Source: Nelumbo lutea (lineage: Eukaryota; Streptophyta; Magnoliopsida; Proteales; Nelumbonaceae). Taken from it: a stretch of DNA of 64,000 nt. The position numbers were made by a program, and so were the translations under genes. A model generated the notes under the pieces. The model saw only the letters and a program-made list of their open reading frames with translations. It was not told the origin of the DNA and did no database searches. Where the stretch lies: contig JAKGHH010000003.1 of the NCBI GenBank assembly GCA_022828595.1, positions 19,592,934 through 19,656,933 on the forward strand. The letters are read 5' to 3'. Positions 11,838 to 24,443 of this stretch are shown piece after piece (the stretch's first letter is position 1; the number at the start of each line of letters is the position of its first letter).

Positions 11838-12967
11838 GGGTCTGTTTGGTTTCATGGAATAGGTGTTTGGAATCGGAATCAGAATCCAACTATTTGTTTG
11901 ACAGGAATGGCCATTCCAACTAAGTGTGTCAATGGACTGGTTTTGGATTGGATCCATCCGGTCCAAAATCAAATTGGATGGATTGGACGGACCAATAAGA
12001 CATATTGGATTGGACCAATTCAGTCCAAAATATTAATTAGATTGGATTGGACCTGGTTTGTCTGTAACAAATTCATATTGGATTGGGTTGGATTAAGCCA
12101 ATATCTTGTACATTGACGTAAGATAAGAATATATGTGTCAATGGACCGGGTTTGTGTTGAAGCCAATCTAAATCTAAATCAAAATGAATTTGAACAGATT
12201 GGATGGTCCAGACATTGAATTGGACCAGTCCAAATTGGTCCATAACATTCATTGGATTGGATTGGAGCTGGTCCATTTATAATGGAACTCACATTGGACT
12301 GGTCTGGATTAGACCAAATCTAGTCTAGTTGACACCCCTAATCCCCCCCCCCCTTCTTATGGAATGGGATTCCCATTCTAGAGTCTGTCAAGAAGTAAAG
12401 AAGTCACGATAAAGTCCCCCCAAAACTAATATTAATAAAATAATAAAATATTAATAAATTAACAATAAAAAAAGGAATGATATTTTTTATTAAATAATAA
12501 TCATAATAGTATTTAAGTAGAAATATAATATCAATATAATATAATTAAGTAATAATAAAATACTAGCATATTAATTATGCCATAATAATAAATTAATTTT
12601 AAAATAACAAACAAAAATAATTATAATAATATATAATAAAATAATACATTATTAGTAAAACATAATAATATAAATGTTATTAGTAATAATATATTAATAA
12701 AATACTCATAAATTACTGATGAATACCAAGATATTAATTGTTGAATACTAATAAAATAATAATTATATATTCATAAAATATTAATAAAGTCGTACTAAAA
12801 TAATAAATAGATTAATACAAAATTGAAAATTTTTAGTTGATTCTAATTCCAACTCCAAATGAATCAAACAACAAAAATGAGAATCCAATTCCAATTCTCA
12901 ATCGAATCAAACAGCATCAGGAATAGGTGATTCCAATTCCTATCTTATCTGTGAACCAAAAATACCC
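11838..12967. mobile_element. Nested MITE-like element with GGGTCTGTTTGGTT ends
   Basis: Left end GGGTCTGTTTGGTTTCATGG and right end GTGAACCAAAAATACCC are imperfect inverted repeats. Just inside each end are 'GGAATCGGAATCAGAATCC' and its counterpart 'AATTGGAATCACC' type sequences. Flanking triplets are TGA and TAA. The interior holds a second element (11923-12340) and a 400-bp AT-rich tract of TAATA words (12420-12830). No coding capacity. Confidence 0.5.
11923..12340. repeat. Inner element made of ATTGGATTGGA words, GTGTCAA ends
   Basis: Left GTGTGTCAATGGACTGG and right CTAGTTGACACCCCTA form inverted ends. Between them ATTGGATTGGACC and its complement GGTCCAAT recur many times in both orientations, so the strand can fold on itself. 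The 'AGGGGTGTCAA' terminus resembles a common class of plant hAT-like MITEs. Confidence 0.5.
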
Positions 12968-13919
12968 TAAAAAGCTTATTACTTTGTCTTTTAGTGGAAA
13001 AGTTTTGAAGGAGGTTGTGGGCTCCTTAATGACTGAAACTGGAGTTGGATAGATTATTATACCTTTGAATATTTTACTATTCAATTATTTTATCCACTAA
13101 AAAACAATGCAACAAGTCATTCAATTCTTCAGCCATCATCAAACAACCCCCATGACTTACAGGAGTAGAGAGTTGACAAAGTGGGCTGGACAAGTATAAA
13201 CAAGTACTTTGAATACCATTTGGACTAAGGCCTCAATGTTGAGCCATTAGGTAAAGGACTAAGTCCGTAGAGAAGAATTAAGGTCCAGTAATCATCCATA
13301 TGTACCTGTTTTTTAATACCATATAAAGTTATCCATGAAAGAGGGACAATTTTGAAAAGATGGCAAAGTATTTGGATCAAATTTAGAGTGGGGAAAGGAA
13401 CATCAAAGATCCTTTAGAGCCCTAAATAATAAAGCTCCAGATTGCCACTATATATAACCGGGTAAAGTTGCAAACAGCCTTCATGTCAATGGTGACAGCC
13501 AATATCTTTTGAAAGATGTATATAATTGTTTCCATTTCACTAGTGTTAGTGTAATTCAAAATCAAATCAATTGAAAGTTCAGTCTTTTTCAGGGTTGCAA
13601 AAGGAGAAACTGATATAGAATTCAAATGCTTTGGAATTATGTAATTGGGGTTTGTCACCCTTTTTTTCACATTCCCAGTGTCTGGTTGCAACCTATGGAT
13701 ACAAAAGAAAATTGGGTTAAAAAAATGGGTTATTATCAGTTAAAAAAAAAAGAATTCAGTGAAAATTGAAACTAAGTACATTCATTTGAAACAAAAGCTA
13801 GAAGAAGAGGAAACTCAATTCTCAACAGAGGCAACTCCGTTTAGCTTTATCTCCAATATTATTTAGTGCAACAAGTTTAGTTAGTACACCAATAACAGAA
13901 AAGCTGTGACAATATTAAA

Positions 13920-14236
13920 TGATGGGCTTTGGTTGGTAGTTTAGTAATTAGAAAATACAATTCCTGTAAATGACAATAATACCCTTATGGTATAACCATT
14001 TAAAACCCTCCAATTTTTTAGGAGCTTATGAATAAATCCAATCTTTTGGGACTGGTGTGGTGAAAAATTAGGAGGAGAAAAATCAATAACACACACAAAA
14101 ATAAAAAATCTGACAAGATTAGATGAGGAGCTTTGATGGGTAGTTTAGAAATTAGAAAGGGCAATTCCTATAAAATGACAATAATGCTTCTTATCCCGTC
14201 ATGTATGAGTGGTTTAATCATTTAAAAACCTCCAGG
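13920..14236 (+). repeat. Diverged direct repeat, two copies about 205 bp apart
   Basis: Copy 1 near 13921-14030 and copy 2 near 14126-14236 share 'GGTAGTTTAG.AATTAGAAA', 'CAATTCCT.TAAA.TGACAA' and 'AACCATTTAAAACC'-type stretches in the same order. No open frame is conserved. Confidence 0.6.
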
Positions 14237-14705
14237 ATGTATGAAAAAAAATATTCCAATCCTCTAGAGATGAAAGAAGAAGAAGAAGGAAGAAAACAAA
14301 GGGTTTGATGGGTGACAGGGAGCAGAGGTATGGAGTATTGATACCACCTAACGTGAAGCGACGGAAACTTGCCTTCATGTGCAGTGACAGCCTTGCCACT
14401 TTTTGAGTGAAAGCGATGCCCAATTCTTCGTAGGTGCACTTGTCCCTCTCAATTTCTGAATGGACTGTTCACTGAGCCCAACAAAAAGCTGCACTTGGTT
14501 TATGGAGAGGAGCCAAATCCAATGAACATGGGCCCACCCAATTTAACTCCAGCAAAATGACAAGAGAGATAACAACGCTTTCTAAAGGCCCATCAGTTTT
14601 CTGCACTTTGGCCTGTTGCTCCTCCAAGTGATTTTTCATGCCTAGCTTAAGTTTGAGAAAGAGGGAGCACATTCATTGTTACTTGTTTTGTACTCTCCCC
14701 ACTCT

Positions 14706-14730
14706 CCATGGCCCATGGCCCATGGCCCAT
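14706..14730 (+). repeat. Short tandem of CCATGGC (7 bp, 3.5 units)
   Basis: Three full CCATGGC units and a partial CCAT. Each unit is nearly palindromic. Confidence 0.9.
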
Positions 14731-15899
14731 CTTCTAGAAAGCTGGAAGCAATGATTTATATATCTCACTTAGGCTCCATTTCAATAAGATTTTGCTGTTG
14801 AGCTTTGGGCTGTGGAAAACAAAAATGAGCCAAAATAATAGTCTAAAGAGAGAACAGTTCTAAACGCCAAAGCACAAAGCCTAAAGCTTAAAGCCCAAAG
14901 CTTATCTAAAAGCAACCTAAATTGAAGGATAAAATATCTGAACCCATTCTCATTCCTGACCACTGGGCACTGGTTGCACAGGCTTTTCTTGAGATAATGA
15001 AATTTTAAACAAGTAAATTAAGGAAGAAGGAATGAAGTTCCTGAACTGGTACAAATTGAAATTTACCCTCAAATACGAGTGAGAGTGAGGATTTGAACAA
15101 CGACAAGGATGTCTTTTTATGTCATCATCATCTTGCGACTCTTAAATTGGACACATTGACGCCTTGTTTGTATCTCTAAATTATCAGAACCATAGGACGA
15201 CATGAGGAGTTTTATTTTCTGGATCAGACCAAACTGAATTATTTCATGCAACCGCCCCCCCGGTACAATTTTTGGCATTATCAATGACCAACAAAGCTTT
15301 TCATTTTTTAGTACAGGATGCAGGGTTTCTCAAAGCAAAGTTTAAGACATGTTTATAACGATTTTAGCAGCAAAAGTTGATAATCATGCACAGACTTGTG
15401 CTCTGACCCCACAAAATTAAACTAGTTTTCAGCAACAAAACAAATAAAAACCATGGAAGTTCTGCTTATTTTTTAAGAAAGTGATTGCAATTAAGCACAG
15501 AGAAAGTAAAAAGAAAAAAAAAACAACTATGCAGTACAGTAAGAAAATAGTATTTTGTCTGAATAAAGTTCCAACAAGAACAATGGAAAACAGTTAACAG
15601 TTTGGCCAAAACCATTGAGTGAGCAAGGTCTTCAAATGAAACGTTCTCTGAAAGTCATTTTCCAATCAGTACTATGCTAACTTATTGCATGGCTGATGCC
15701 AAGCCATTATCTACTCTTTGTGTTCCAAACTAACCATAGCTTTGTTTTCTTTCTTTCTTGGCTAAAAGCAAAACCACACGTTCAAGTTTAGGAATCCTTA
15801 CCCTATACAGAAAAAGTTGAGAAATCCATGAGTCATAACTCATAAGGAGAGAGAGAAAACATATTTGGGTGATTGGTTAATGAAAGAAAGGTATCGTAC

Positions 15900-16350
15900 T
15901 AGAAAACTTTGATTTGCACTTGCATAAATGCATGGGAGTGCAAATAGGTTGAGTGTAAATTGTGATTTTCTTTTGCTTTACATTCGACTTTGTCTTATTG
16001 TTTGTAAGAAGTAAAGTAGAAAGTGAAAATGGTGCAAATACCGCATTATATGAGAGAGAACAGAAGTAGGAGGGAAGTTATTTGTTTGGGAGTGAGGTAA
16101 GAAACAAAAGGATGTGGTCCTCACTTTATATGAGAGAGAATTAAAGGAGGAGGATGGTGGTGCAAGTTTTATATCAATTTTTGGGTTGATGTAAATTTTG
16201 CACTGCCAAGTGAATGCAAATGAGACAAAAACATACAAATTTTGTATCAATTAAGGGTGTAAATCATAGTTAACAAACAAATGGATGCAAAATGGAATAT
16301 ATGGGGGTGTAAATTTTATATCTGGTTCAGATTTGCACTGTAAACAAATA
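15900..16350. repeat. TGCAAAT-rich MITE relic
   Basis: Repeated GTGCAAAT / ATTTGCAC words in both orientations, including ATTTGCACTTGCATAAATG near 15913 and AGATTTGCACTGTAAAC near 16329. Composition matches the interior of the Tourist-like MITE at 9616. Boundaries are uncertain. Confidence 0.4.
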
Positions 16351-17048
16351 AAGTCTTAATAATTTAATTGGCTGAGACAATTTTTTTTTTCCATATTTGA
16401 GATGGGTTTTGAAGAGACTAGAGAAGCAAATGATTGGATTTAAAAATATCCAAAACCCCAGCTTAGAGTTATGGATGGAGACAAAGACAATTAATTGGAT
16501 GAATACGCATGTGAGGGTAATGGGTGGTGAGTATTTGGTATCACCTTTAGACAAGATGAGTCCTCCCCCACAATTATTCCCTCCACATGTTAGATGTTTC
16601 TTACTTGTCGAGCTCTCTTGTTCCCACTCTCTTGAGTGAGAGAAATGGAGACCCGAAAAGGGATGCTCCACTTAGTTCTTCTTTTAAGTGTTGAGCCTAG
16701 AAGAAAAGGGGCTCATATGTGTTTCCAAAGAAGCATTATTTTCTCAACTTTGGAAATTATTAAGGCCTTCTAATTGTCAAACATATTGTCCTTTGTGTTG
16801 AGAGAGAGAGAGAGGGAATTGAGATGTGTTGACAAAGGTCTAAATTAAGGGTCATGTTCATCACCATCTAAGTCTTGTCCAACTACATGGTGGGCTATAA
16901 GAGTACTATTTCGTTCAATACCATATCCATTGTTAAATTATGAACCCTTAAATTATCTAAGTCATGTCCTCTGAATCTGCCCTTAGCTTTTCTAACCCTT
17001 TAATTTGTAGGAGATGACTTCCTAGGTGCTTCTGCAGATGGTTTTTTT

Positions 17049-17253
17049 GGTGCCCGTTTAGGAGGGCTTTCACATAGCAGCTTCTAGGTTGACGAGGTGG
17101 AGCTCACCCAAACAGCCTATAAGAAAAGCTTGATGAAAAACCCAAAATATCTAGATTATTAAAGCCAAAAATATGACTTTCCACATAAGCTTCTTTCGGT
17201 GGCTTCTTCAAGGCAGCTTAATGAAAGCGCTTCAGCCCTCCCAAACGGGCCCA
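17049..17253. mobile_element. MITE with GCCCGTTTAGGAGGGCT ends
   Basis: Left GGTGCCCGTTTAGGAGGGCT and right AGCCCTCCCAAACGGGCCC are inverted repeats. The interior has inverted AGCTTCT..GGCAGCTTAATGAAAGC segments. A diverged relative lies at about 48010-48185 (CCTGTTTGGGAGGGCTTTTA). Confidence 0.6.
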
Positions 17254-18139
17254 GTGATCTGTTACAAGTTGGCTTTGGTGAAATGATATGGGAAAGTGAG
17301 AGATGGGTAGTGGCAATAATAAACAAATTCGTTTCCAGTCGCCATGATTGCTGCTGAAGCTGAACAATGAAAATTAAAAATATTAGAAATAATTTAAAAA
17401 TTTCAGGAAAAAAAAAGAAGCAAAGAAGAAAGAAAGGGGCCCCCACCCCATCTGCCCATAGCAGAGCTCTTTTGTTTTGCAGAAAGAAACAGAAAATTCA
17501 AGGAAAGTTCAGAGATAGTTGGTGCAACCCGACTTAAAAGGAGCCAGATCTATTCATGCATTTCGATTCAAACCAAATTTGGATGGACATGGGCTCAGAA
17601 TACTTAAAGCATTCTTCACTAAATCTCGGTTCCATAGAGCTCAAGATTTTATCATGGATCATATCTTCTGGGCACTTACCACCTAACATTTCTACTTAAA
17701 TTTATTGAGACATGATCAGCCAAACACCAAGTGGCCACGTGTCGTCTATTCATTGATATGCATTGATTATTTGGCTTTGTCGATGCCACAAAGAAAATTG
17801 AAGTGGGTCCATCTTCCTTTGCTGATCAACTAATGCATTCATGAAAAAAAAGAGCTAATGCAATTTGATGGTGGATGCTATTTTTTTAATGCAAAAACAT
17901 TTTCTTATTGTAATATATATATATATAAACCCAGATCAGAACACTGCTCAGTTATATATCCATGTTTCAGAACCTATTCAGAGTCTTTGGTGGAGCCAAT
18001 TCTAAAGGATTTAAAGGGTTTAATTCAGATTGGTCCCAAGACATCAACTTGATCTGATCTGAGCATAGATGGGCTTCTGCTGGCATTGTCCTAGACAGAC
18101 AGGGCAGGGCCAGATCAAGGCTGGTAGGAAAGGTCCCTT
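17254..18139. other. Intergenic, no gene seen
   Basis: AT-rich; contains a short (TA)n run near 17915-17927 and no supported coding region. Confidence 0.5.
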
Positions 18140-18440
18140 TCAGGCTGACAATGAAATGTGGCTGTGAACTGTGTTGTTGGTTCTCCCTCTGTACACAACT
18201 GAAGGTGGGCTTTTTGACCTAATGGTTACATCAGCCATGGCAAATTCATGGGTTGCAAGATCAAGCTTCAAAAGGGTTTGATCATCAGAACCGTATGATC
18301 CTGGTTTCCTAACATCACACGTCAAATGGTTGGTCATTGATGTACAAATGCACTACCAGGTGAGGTCCCCATCTGAGGTGCATGATGAGTAGTAGCAGAT
18401 GATGAGTTGGAAGGGAATTGGTTGAATGTGTCCATTGGAT
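18140..18440 (-). pseudogene. Unrecognised possible coding remnant
   Basis: Minus-strand frame with codon-like composition ending in a stop: KPGSYGSDDQTLLKLDLATH then EFAMADVTIRSKSPP. Just upstream, in a different frame, is NQFPSNSSSATTHHAPQMG. The switch of frame suggests a decayed exon or captured gene piece. I do not recognise the family and assign no function. Confidence 0.25.
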
Positions 18441-19361
18441 CAGTTTCACTAGTTTGGAGTTCGAACTGAATTCAGTGCTCACATAGTTTGTTTGTCATCC
18501 AAATGGGTAGTAGTTACAACTTACAATCATTGATGCTGCGACCCTAGACGAATAGGAATGTCAATGGATTGGTTCACCATCTGAATCCATTTTGATTAAG
18601 ACAGATCTGAGTCATAATCCCTATCCATTAGATTGGAAATGGGCCAAGATAAGGATGGGTCATGGGACTATTGGGCTGGTCAATGATCAATCCAAATCCA
18701 GCTACGTCCATTGGGAACTTGAGTCAGTTGGGCTTGAGCACAAAATTTCCAGCCCATCCTAAGGACCTGTTGAAGCTTCCCAGGCCCCATCTTACCCGGA
18801 AGAAGACAACTCAACCAAAATGGTGCCGTGCTTGGGTGACGAATTAAAAGTGGTTGTTGGATCAGGGTGGGCCTCTCCTATCAGAACTTGGTATGACCAA
18901 GGCCGGAAATGAGAGTGGAGCTGGGCCGAGAATTATGAACATAAGAATATAAGAAAATCCTCAATTTTTCACTCTTCCCCTTTGGACCAAATGTAAAATT
19001 ACATTTTTCCCAAGCCCAAACCTATATTGCCTAACAAAAAAAAAAAAAAAAAAAAAAAGAAAGGAAAATCTCTTGTCTGGGATCCATGGTACCATGGACC
19101 CAACGACTAGAACAGATGATGCAAAGATAGGGCTGAACATGGATTACTCAATGAGACGACCATTCTCTTAGAATCATCACTTTCTTGTATATGCCACAAC
19201 CTTTATTTTGCATTTTTGTTTGATAGAAAACAAGAGAAATAGAAAGTTGATGCTTCAGTTTCACAGCATAACATTTCCTCAGGCCTCAACTTTATGTTTA
19301 TGTTAGATTTGATCAAACCAAACACAGCCTTAAGGATTTTGCATTAAAAGACGCATGCAGA
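18441..19361. other. Intergenic, no gene seen
   Basis: Contains a 'GTCAATGGATTGG' palindromic relic near 18557-18660 like the inner element at 11923, and a poly-A tract at 19036-19058. Confidence 0.5.
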
Positions 19362-19542
19362 AAGGTTCAAAATCTTTAGTGTTTTTTTTTTTTTTAAATC
19401 AGTTCAGGGGTCAGTTTAAGGCCTGTCTACCCCTTTAAATAGGTCAGACCCCGAAACACTTGGTATAGAAGCGTATAAGAGGGTCACCAATATGATACGT
19501 ATCGACCAATACACCTCAATATGTGACAAAATTTTAATCCTT
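19362..19542. mobile_element. MULE-like MITE, AAGGTTCAAA family, copy 2
   Basis: Starts AAGGTTCAAAATCTTTAGTG and ends AAAATTTTAATCCTT. The interior GGTCAGTTTAAGGCC..AGGTCAGACCCCGAAACAC aligns with the copy at 1202-1409. Flanking 9-mers GCATGCAGA / GTATGCAAC are only partly alike, so this copy is older. Confidence 0.55.
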
Positions 19543-19790
19543 GTATGCAACCTTTTATGACCCTCTCATCACAATTTTTCTACCAAAAAGGAAAATGTCT
19601 GTCGGACGCCAACAGCCAGGGGCCCAAGGCTATTGCGAAAAGGCGCACCATAACACATTCCAACTGTGCGTTTCCGAACATCTCAATTAAATGGGGTGGC
19701 ATGTCATGCTCCAAAATGTTCTCAACAGTTAAAATTGTGCACTTTTTCTACGAGATTCCAATTAATTGGCACTAGTCATGAATGTTAATT

Positions 19791-20274
19791 AGGGGAGTCA
19801 ATCGTATTTGAAAATCCGATTTTGATTTCGAAATTCGACATAATCGAATTGAATTCGGATAATTCTAATATATAATTGGTCAAATTCGGATATCCTATCA
19901 AATTTGAATATGACCAGATTCGATAAATATCTGAATTTGATCGATTACTTAATTCTTATATATAATATATAAAATATTTAAATGTTTTATATAACTTACA
20001 TATATAATAATAAAATTATATAAATAATTTATATATTTATGTACTTTTTATAAATAAAACATTTATTTTATTTATTTATTAACTACCAAAATAATTAATT
20101 GGCCAAATTTGGATCAAATCGAATATTCAAATATTTAATCGAATTCGAATTCAAATTCAAATATTAATTTTCAATATCTATCAAATATCGAATCAAATTT
20201 AGATATCGGATTTTCTAATCGAATTCAGTTTGGATATTACCTAGTTCGGTTATAATTCAATCCATTTACACCCT
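19791..20274. mobile_element. AT-rich palindromic element of GAATTCGAAT words, copy 1
   Basis: Ends AGGGGAGTCAAT and ATCCATTTACACCCTTT are inverted. GAATTCGAAT/ATTCGAATT words run in both orientations on either side of an AT-only core (19960-20090). An inverted-orientation relative is at 63395-63680, sharing 'AATATTCAAA.ATTT.ATCGAATTCGAA'-type sequence and the same TATATAA core. Confidence 0.55.
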
Positions 20275-20802
20275 TTGAGTGGTTGTTGCACTTGTGAGAC
20301 ATATACAATGACGCTACACAGCCATCACATTCAGCTAGTCCAAATTATTTTCTATCATATATATGAACCTTCTTGACTGCAACACTATGATACTACTGAG
20401 AGGACTTCACGGTCAGTTGTTCACGAAGTTTCAGCAAAGTTTTAATCCTATCAATCCGGACGGTCGGACCAGTCAACGTCCCACCCAGACAAGATTTGGG
20501 TTCCATTTAGTCTATAAACCACACTCCTAAAAGTCCTTTGAATTAATCAATCACCCATCGAACCGGCTAGTGAATCTCTACTGTCTCACATTCTCTAATA
20601 GTTTTAACAATAATAATGATGACAACTCGTTTCCGGGCCCTGAATTTTAAATTTCTAAATGTGAATTGAGATGAACTGTTGTCGCTAATCATCCAATAAT
20701 AATCAACATAAATCACACCAAATCCCATTATAGAGACAGATGAAGTTGAGTCCATGGCATACATGAACAAGGAAGCCGTTACAATCCATGCATCTGGAGT
20801 GC
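20275..20802. other. Intergenic, no gene seen
   Basis: No element or coding sequence recognised. Confidence 0.5.
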
Positions 20803-21318
20803 AATTTTGATCATGTTTGGGAGTTCTTAAGTTAAAAATAAATGTTAAAATATAAGTCTTTATTCAAATAAGTATTATTTGTATTTGACATCCAAATTTT
20901 TTAAGTGCTTATTTTTTAAAGTAAGCACTTATTTTAGACTTATTTTTCAAATATTAATAAATACTTAATAACTTAAATAAATATCTATTTTTAAGCACTT
21001 CCAAACATGGGCTTATAATGGGCGATTACAAACTTACAATCGATGGCATACATCACTGTGAATTTTGATCATGTTTGGGAGTTCTTAAGTTAAAAATAAA
21101 TGTTAAAATATAAGCCTTTATTCAAATAAGTACTATTTGTATTTGACATCCAAATTTTTTAAGTGCTTATTTTTTAAAGTAAGCACTTATTTTAGACTTA
21201 TTTTTCAAATATCAATAAATACTTAATAACTTAAATAAATACCTATTTTTAAGCACTTCCAAACATGGGCTTATAATGGGCGGTTACAAACTTACAATCG
21301 ATGGCATACATCACTGTG
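20803..21318 (+). repeat. Recent tandem duplication, 2 x 258 bp, each copy holding a MITE
   Basis: Copies 20803-21060 and 21061-21318 differ at about five positions by eye (all transitions), roughly 98% identity. Each begins AATTTTGATCATGTTTGGGA and ends CATACATCACTGTG. Within each is a foldback element with ends CATGTTTGGGAGTTCTTAAG and AAGCACTTCCAAACATGGG. Confidence 0.93.
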
Positions 21319-22044
21319 AATTTTAGATAATATCCCAAAAGGATAAAAATTAAAGAAAACTATCTAATTTGTTCGTTCATTTTATATGGGTTTCTTCTCT
21401 AATATGCTTTTAACTTCAGCGGCAACCTCTTAATTAACCGTTAACTCAGGCCACGGTGACCGGAGTCATTTGACTGGTAGCAACTGGACACAATAGCGAT
21501 CATCAATGAAGACTTGAAGCTTATACCGCAACCCAGTATCAATAGTCGAAGCCTGATCTCAAATCTTAAGTCTCAACTCTCACACTGAGGATGGATGTTT
21601 ATATCTGCCAGCAGCGACTTTACAACAGCAACTGGTGATCAAAGCTTAAATAAGCTTGAAGCCGGTAGCGATTGGTGAAAAGAATCAACTCCGATATGAC
21701 AACAGTCAACAGCAACTGGTTGGGCTCAGGGACTAATGTCCGCTGCATTTGTTTTCCATGGAGAATTGTAAATTTTGATGGAAAACTCAGTCGATTGATT
21801 TAAAATTGGGAGAATGACGGTTCAGCCCAGGGCCAGAATTTTTAGGCCCAAAGTACAGTTGGGGTGGGTGCCAGATTGGAATTGATGCTAATTTACGAGC
21901 CGGCATTGATGTATAAAGTGGGAATTTTTGACATTTTGAATGTTTATAGATCTGCAGTAGAATTCAGAAATCTGCGTTGGACTTATCCATATTTTTCCAT
22001 TTAAAATTTTAGTAGACTGTTGATGTGATTTCCTTAAAATTGAT
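21319..22044. other. Intergenic, no gene seen
   Basis: No recognisable coding region; some 'GCAACTGG' words recur between 21480 and 21720 with no clear period. Confidence 0.5.
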
Positions 22045-22180
22045 GTATATAGCCAAGGTACCAACCTGGTTGGTAAGGTTTCCTGCTGGTCCTAGTGGAG
22101 ACTTAAGATTGAATCCCACCTGCACTTAGGTTGGAGGATAGACTTACCCCCTATTGTGTAGCCCTATATAAAAAAAAAAG
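22045..22180 (+). mobile_element. Possible tRNA-derived SINE
   Basis: Contains an A-box-like TGGTTGGTAAGG, then 50 bases later a B-box-like GATTGAATCC, the spacing and order of a Pol III promoter, and ends in an A-rich run (AAAAAAAAAA near 22171). A target duplication was not found, so this is a structural guess. Confidence 0.35.
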
Positions 22181-22737
22181 GATAAAATTAATATATTATT
22201 TACACTGAAAACAAACACAGCCTAAGTGGTGATCGTCCCAAATTAGTTTGGGGATAGGTTGACAGGTCTTGGGTTTTTATTGATTCCTTCACTTATAGCA
22301 TAGGTGGAGAGTTTTGGTTCGAGACGAAACATTCAGAAAATCAATAAAATTTTGAGAGATTAAAACAATACATTTTGTAGCAAAAAATGTATTATTTTAA
22401 TACATTTTTAAACATTCAGAAAATCAATATATATATATATAATTTTAATCGAATCATATGGAGTTAAATCCATATTGTATTATTGCATATTGTAAAATCC
22501 AAATTTGAGTATTGAATTATGATAACAAATCATCTAAATTTGGAGATGATTATTGAATCTCAAGTTGGTGTTTTAGACTTTCTATTGATAGCCCTATCTC
22601 AACTCTAACCCAACCCAACCCTTCAAGTGGATCAAACATGGGATGGGCTCAACACAAGCTTCTCCCATCCTTTTAAAATCTCATAAAATTTCTCAAAATT
22701 CTCATAATATTTGAGTAAAATAACTGAACTCCTAGAC

Positions 22738-22858
22738 TCAGTTTGGAAGAAGTACAAAAACAAATATATAGAATGCAAAACATTGTATTTTATATTATTT
22801 TATATATATTTGCACTGTACATATTTACATTTGTGTTCTTTCCAAACTGAGCCTTGAG
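22738..22858. mobile_element. Tourist-like MITE, CTCAGTTTGGAAG family, copy 1
   Basis: Ends GACTCAGTTTGGAAGAAGTAC and GTTCTTTCCAAACTGAGCC are inverted. The interior ATTGTATTTTATATTATTTT matches the copy at 52093-52207. Target duplication degenerate (CTA/TTG). Confidence 0.65.
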
Positions 22859-24443
22859 AGGATTTATATTGACCACATTTTTATGATTGGATCTGCTTGT
22901 TTGATATATTCATTGGATCCTTTTAGTAAAAAAAAAAAATTAAGAAAGAAGGTTAAAAATAGAGTTTATTATAAATTATGATAGATCTCATATTGAAAAT
23001 CTAAAACAATAAAAAATAAAATTATGGAATGATTATTACTAAAGGTAAATTACAAGACCCCTGCACTTTTTTTTTGTGACAAAAGCCCCCTCAACTATGA
23101 TCGTTAGACAAAGACCCCTTCGGCCATTAAGTCAAATAACGGAGGGCATTAAATTATTAAAATACCCCCGTTAAATTTTATTTATTTTCTTTTTCTTGCC
23201 ATTTTCTCATGAAAACCCAACTGACCCAAAAATACCTTTGATTGTCACTAGAAAGGAAAGCATCCGACTTCTTTGGTGAGAAATCTCAGGCAGTGAAAAA
23301 TCTAATTTTCTCACCAGTGATCTCAACAGAAAAGTAAAAAATCTCGGAGAAGAAGAAATGGGAATCATGCGATCTCATAGTTCCATCCATTCAATCCAGA
23401 TTCAGTCAACTATCCATTTAAAACTCTCAAGTAAAGACAGAAACTCATCCCTTTTTCTGGAATTTTGAGGGCGGAGAGTCCTGTTCTATTTTTTTAATAA
23501 CGCTTTCTTGAGTTGAGACACAAGATAGAACTTTTACATTTCCTACTTTCAGAAGGATGCATTCTGGGAAATGTTGTTTTGCAATTTCCTGGAATTTCGT
23601 TGCTGTTTTGCAACAGCAAAATAGTCCTGTTCTATTATCTCATCTGTACTCTGGAATTTTGATGCTGTTTTGCAGGGAGCCAATAATTCCCTATTTCTGT
23701 AACTTAATAAGTGGAATTGGAAGGCCAACTGTCCACCAATAGAACGCTTGAAGATACTTGGGAAATGCTTAAGAGAACCTTGCAATGAACTTTCCAACTG
23801 TGCAGCTGAATTACAATGAAAAACCAAAATTTTTGAAAATCAAAACCTTTTTTTTTTAATTTATTTTACTTTTTTCCTCGATTGCAAGTGCGTTCAATTC
23901 AGTTTAATCCAAACACACAAGCCTGTTAGATTCAACGTGAGACTAGTTATAAAAAAGAAAAAAAAAATACGTAAATATTCACAGTGAGCCATTCGATTCA
24001 TCAAATTAATTCATTCACCATGAAGAATGAACTACAGGTTGAACTCAATAACGAGGATTGGGGCCGACCGATCCCTTTAGTATTCCCTTCTGTTAAACAG
24101 AAGCTATAGATCTGGAAAGATCTAACAACCATTCCCTGCTTTACATTGCATAGTATTAGACAATGTCCCAAAAAGGACTTTAGGGTTATATTACACATCT
24201 TCTGTTAAATCAGCTAAAATCTAACTCTGATCCACTCACGTAAAACAAAATCTCAGATCATGGGCTACAAGATGCGTAGAGCGAAAACATACGAGGCCAA
24301 GCATCGCATGCTCAGAGCAAAACCAGTACGAAGTCGAAGCATCATCCGAGATCAAGTGCGATACGAGGATGATAGTAACAGTAAAAAACAGTAAAATATA
24401 TAATAGAAAAGAGCTTAGTAGATCGATAGAAAAATTCTGTAGA
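22859..24443. other. Intergenic or 3' flank of a possible small gene
   Basis: 23041-23180 resembles one arm of a MULE-type terminal repeat (TAAATTACAAGACCCCTGCA, with 'TTAAATTTTATTTATTTTC'), but no matching right arm was found. 24000-24440 has mixed composition and could be transcribed (see the candidate at 33590-33960). Confidence 0.35.

Larger units (their letters stand above)
12968..17048. other. Intergenic, no gene seen
   Basis: About 4 kb. It contains a diverged direct repeat (13920-14236), a short CCATGGC tandem (14706-14730), a TGCAAAT-rich relic (15900-16350) and an (AG)n microsatellite near 16799-16814. Open frames are short and show no recognisable domain. Confidence 0.55.

Noticed and set aside
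14218..14439. Two overlapping minus-strand frames near 14.2-14.4 kb
   Set aside because: Overlapping out-of-frame ORFs without a domain, lying beside a diverged direct repeat.
23041..23180. MULE-type element starting TAAATTACAAGACCCC
   Set aside because: Only one arm resembles a terminal repeat; no matching right arm or target duplication was found nearby.
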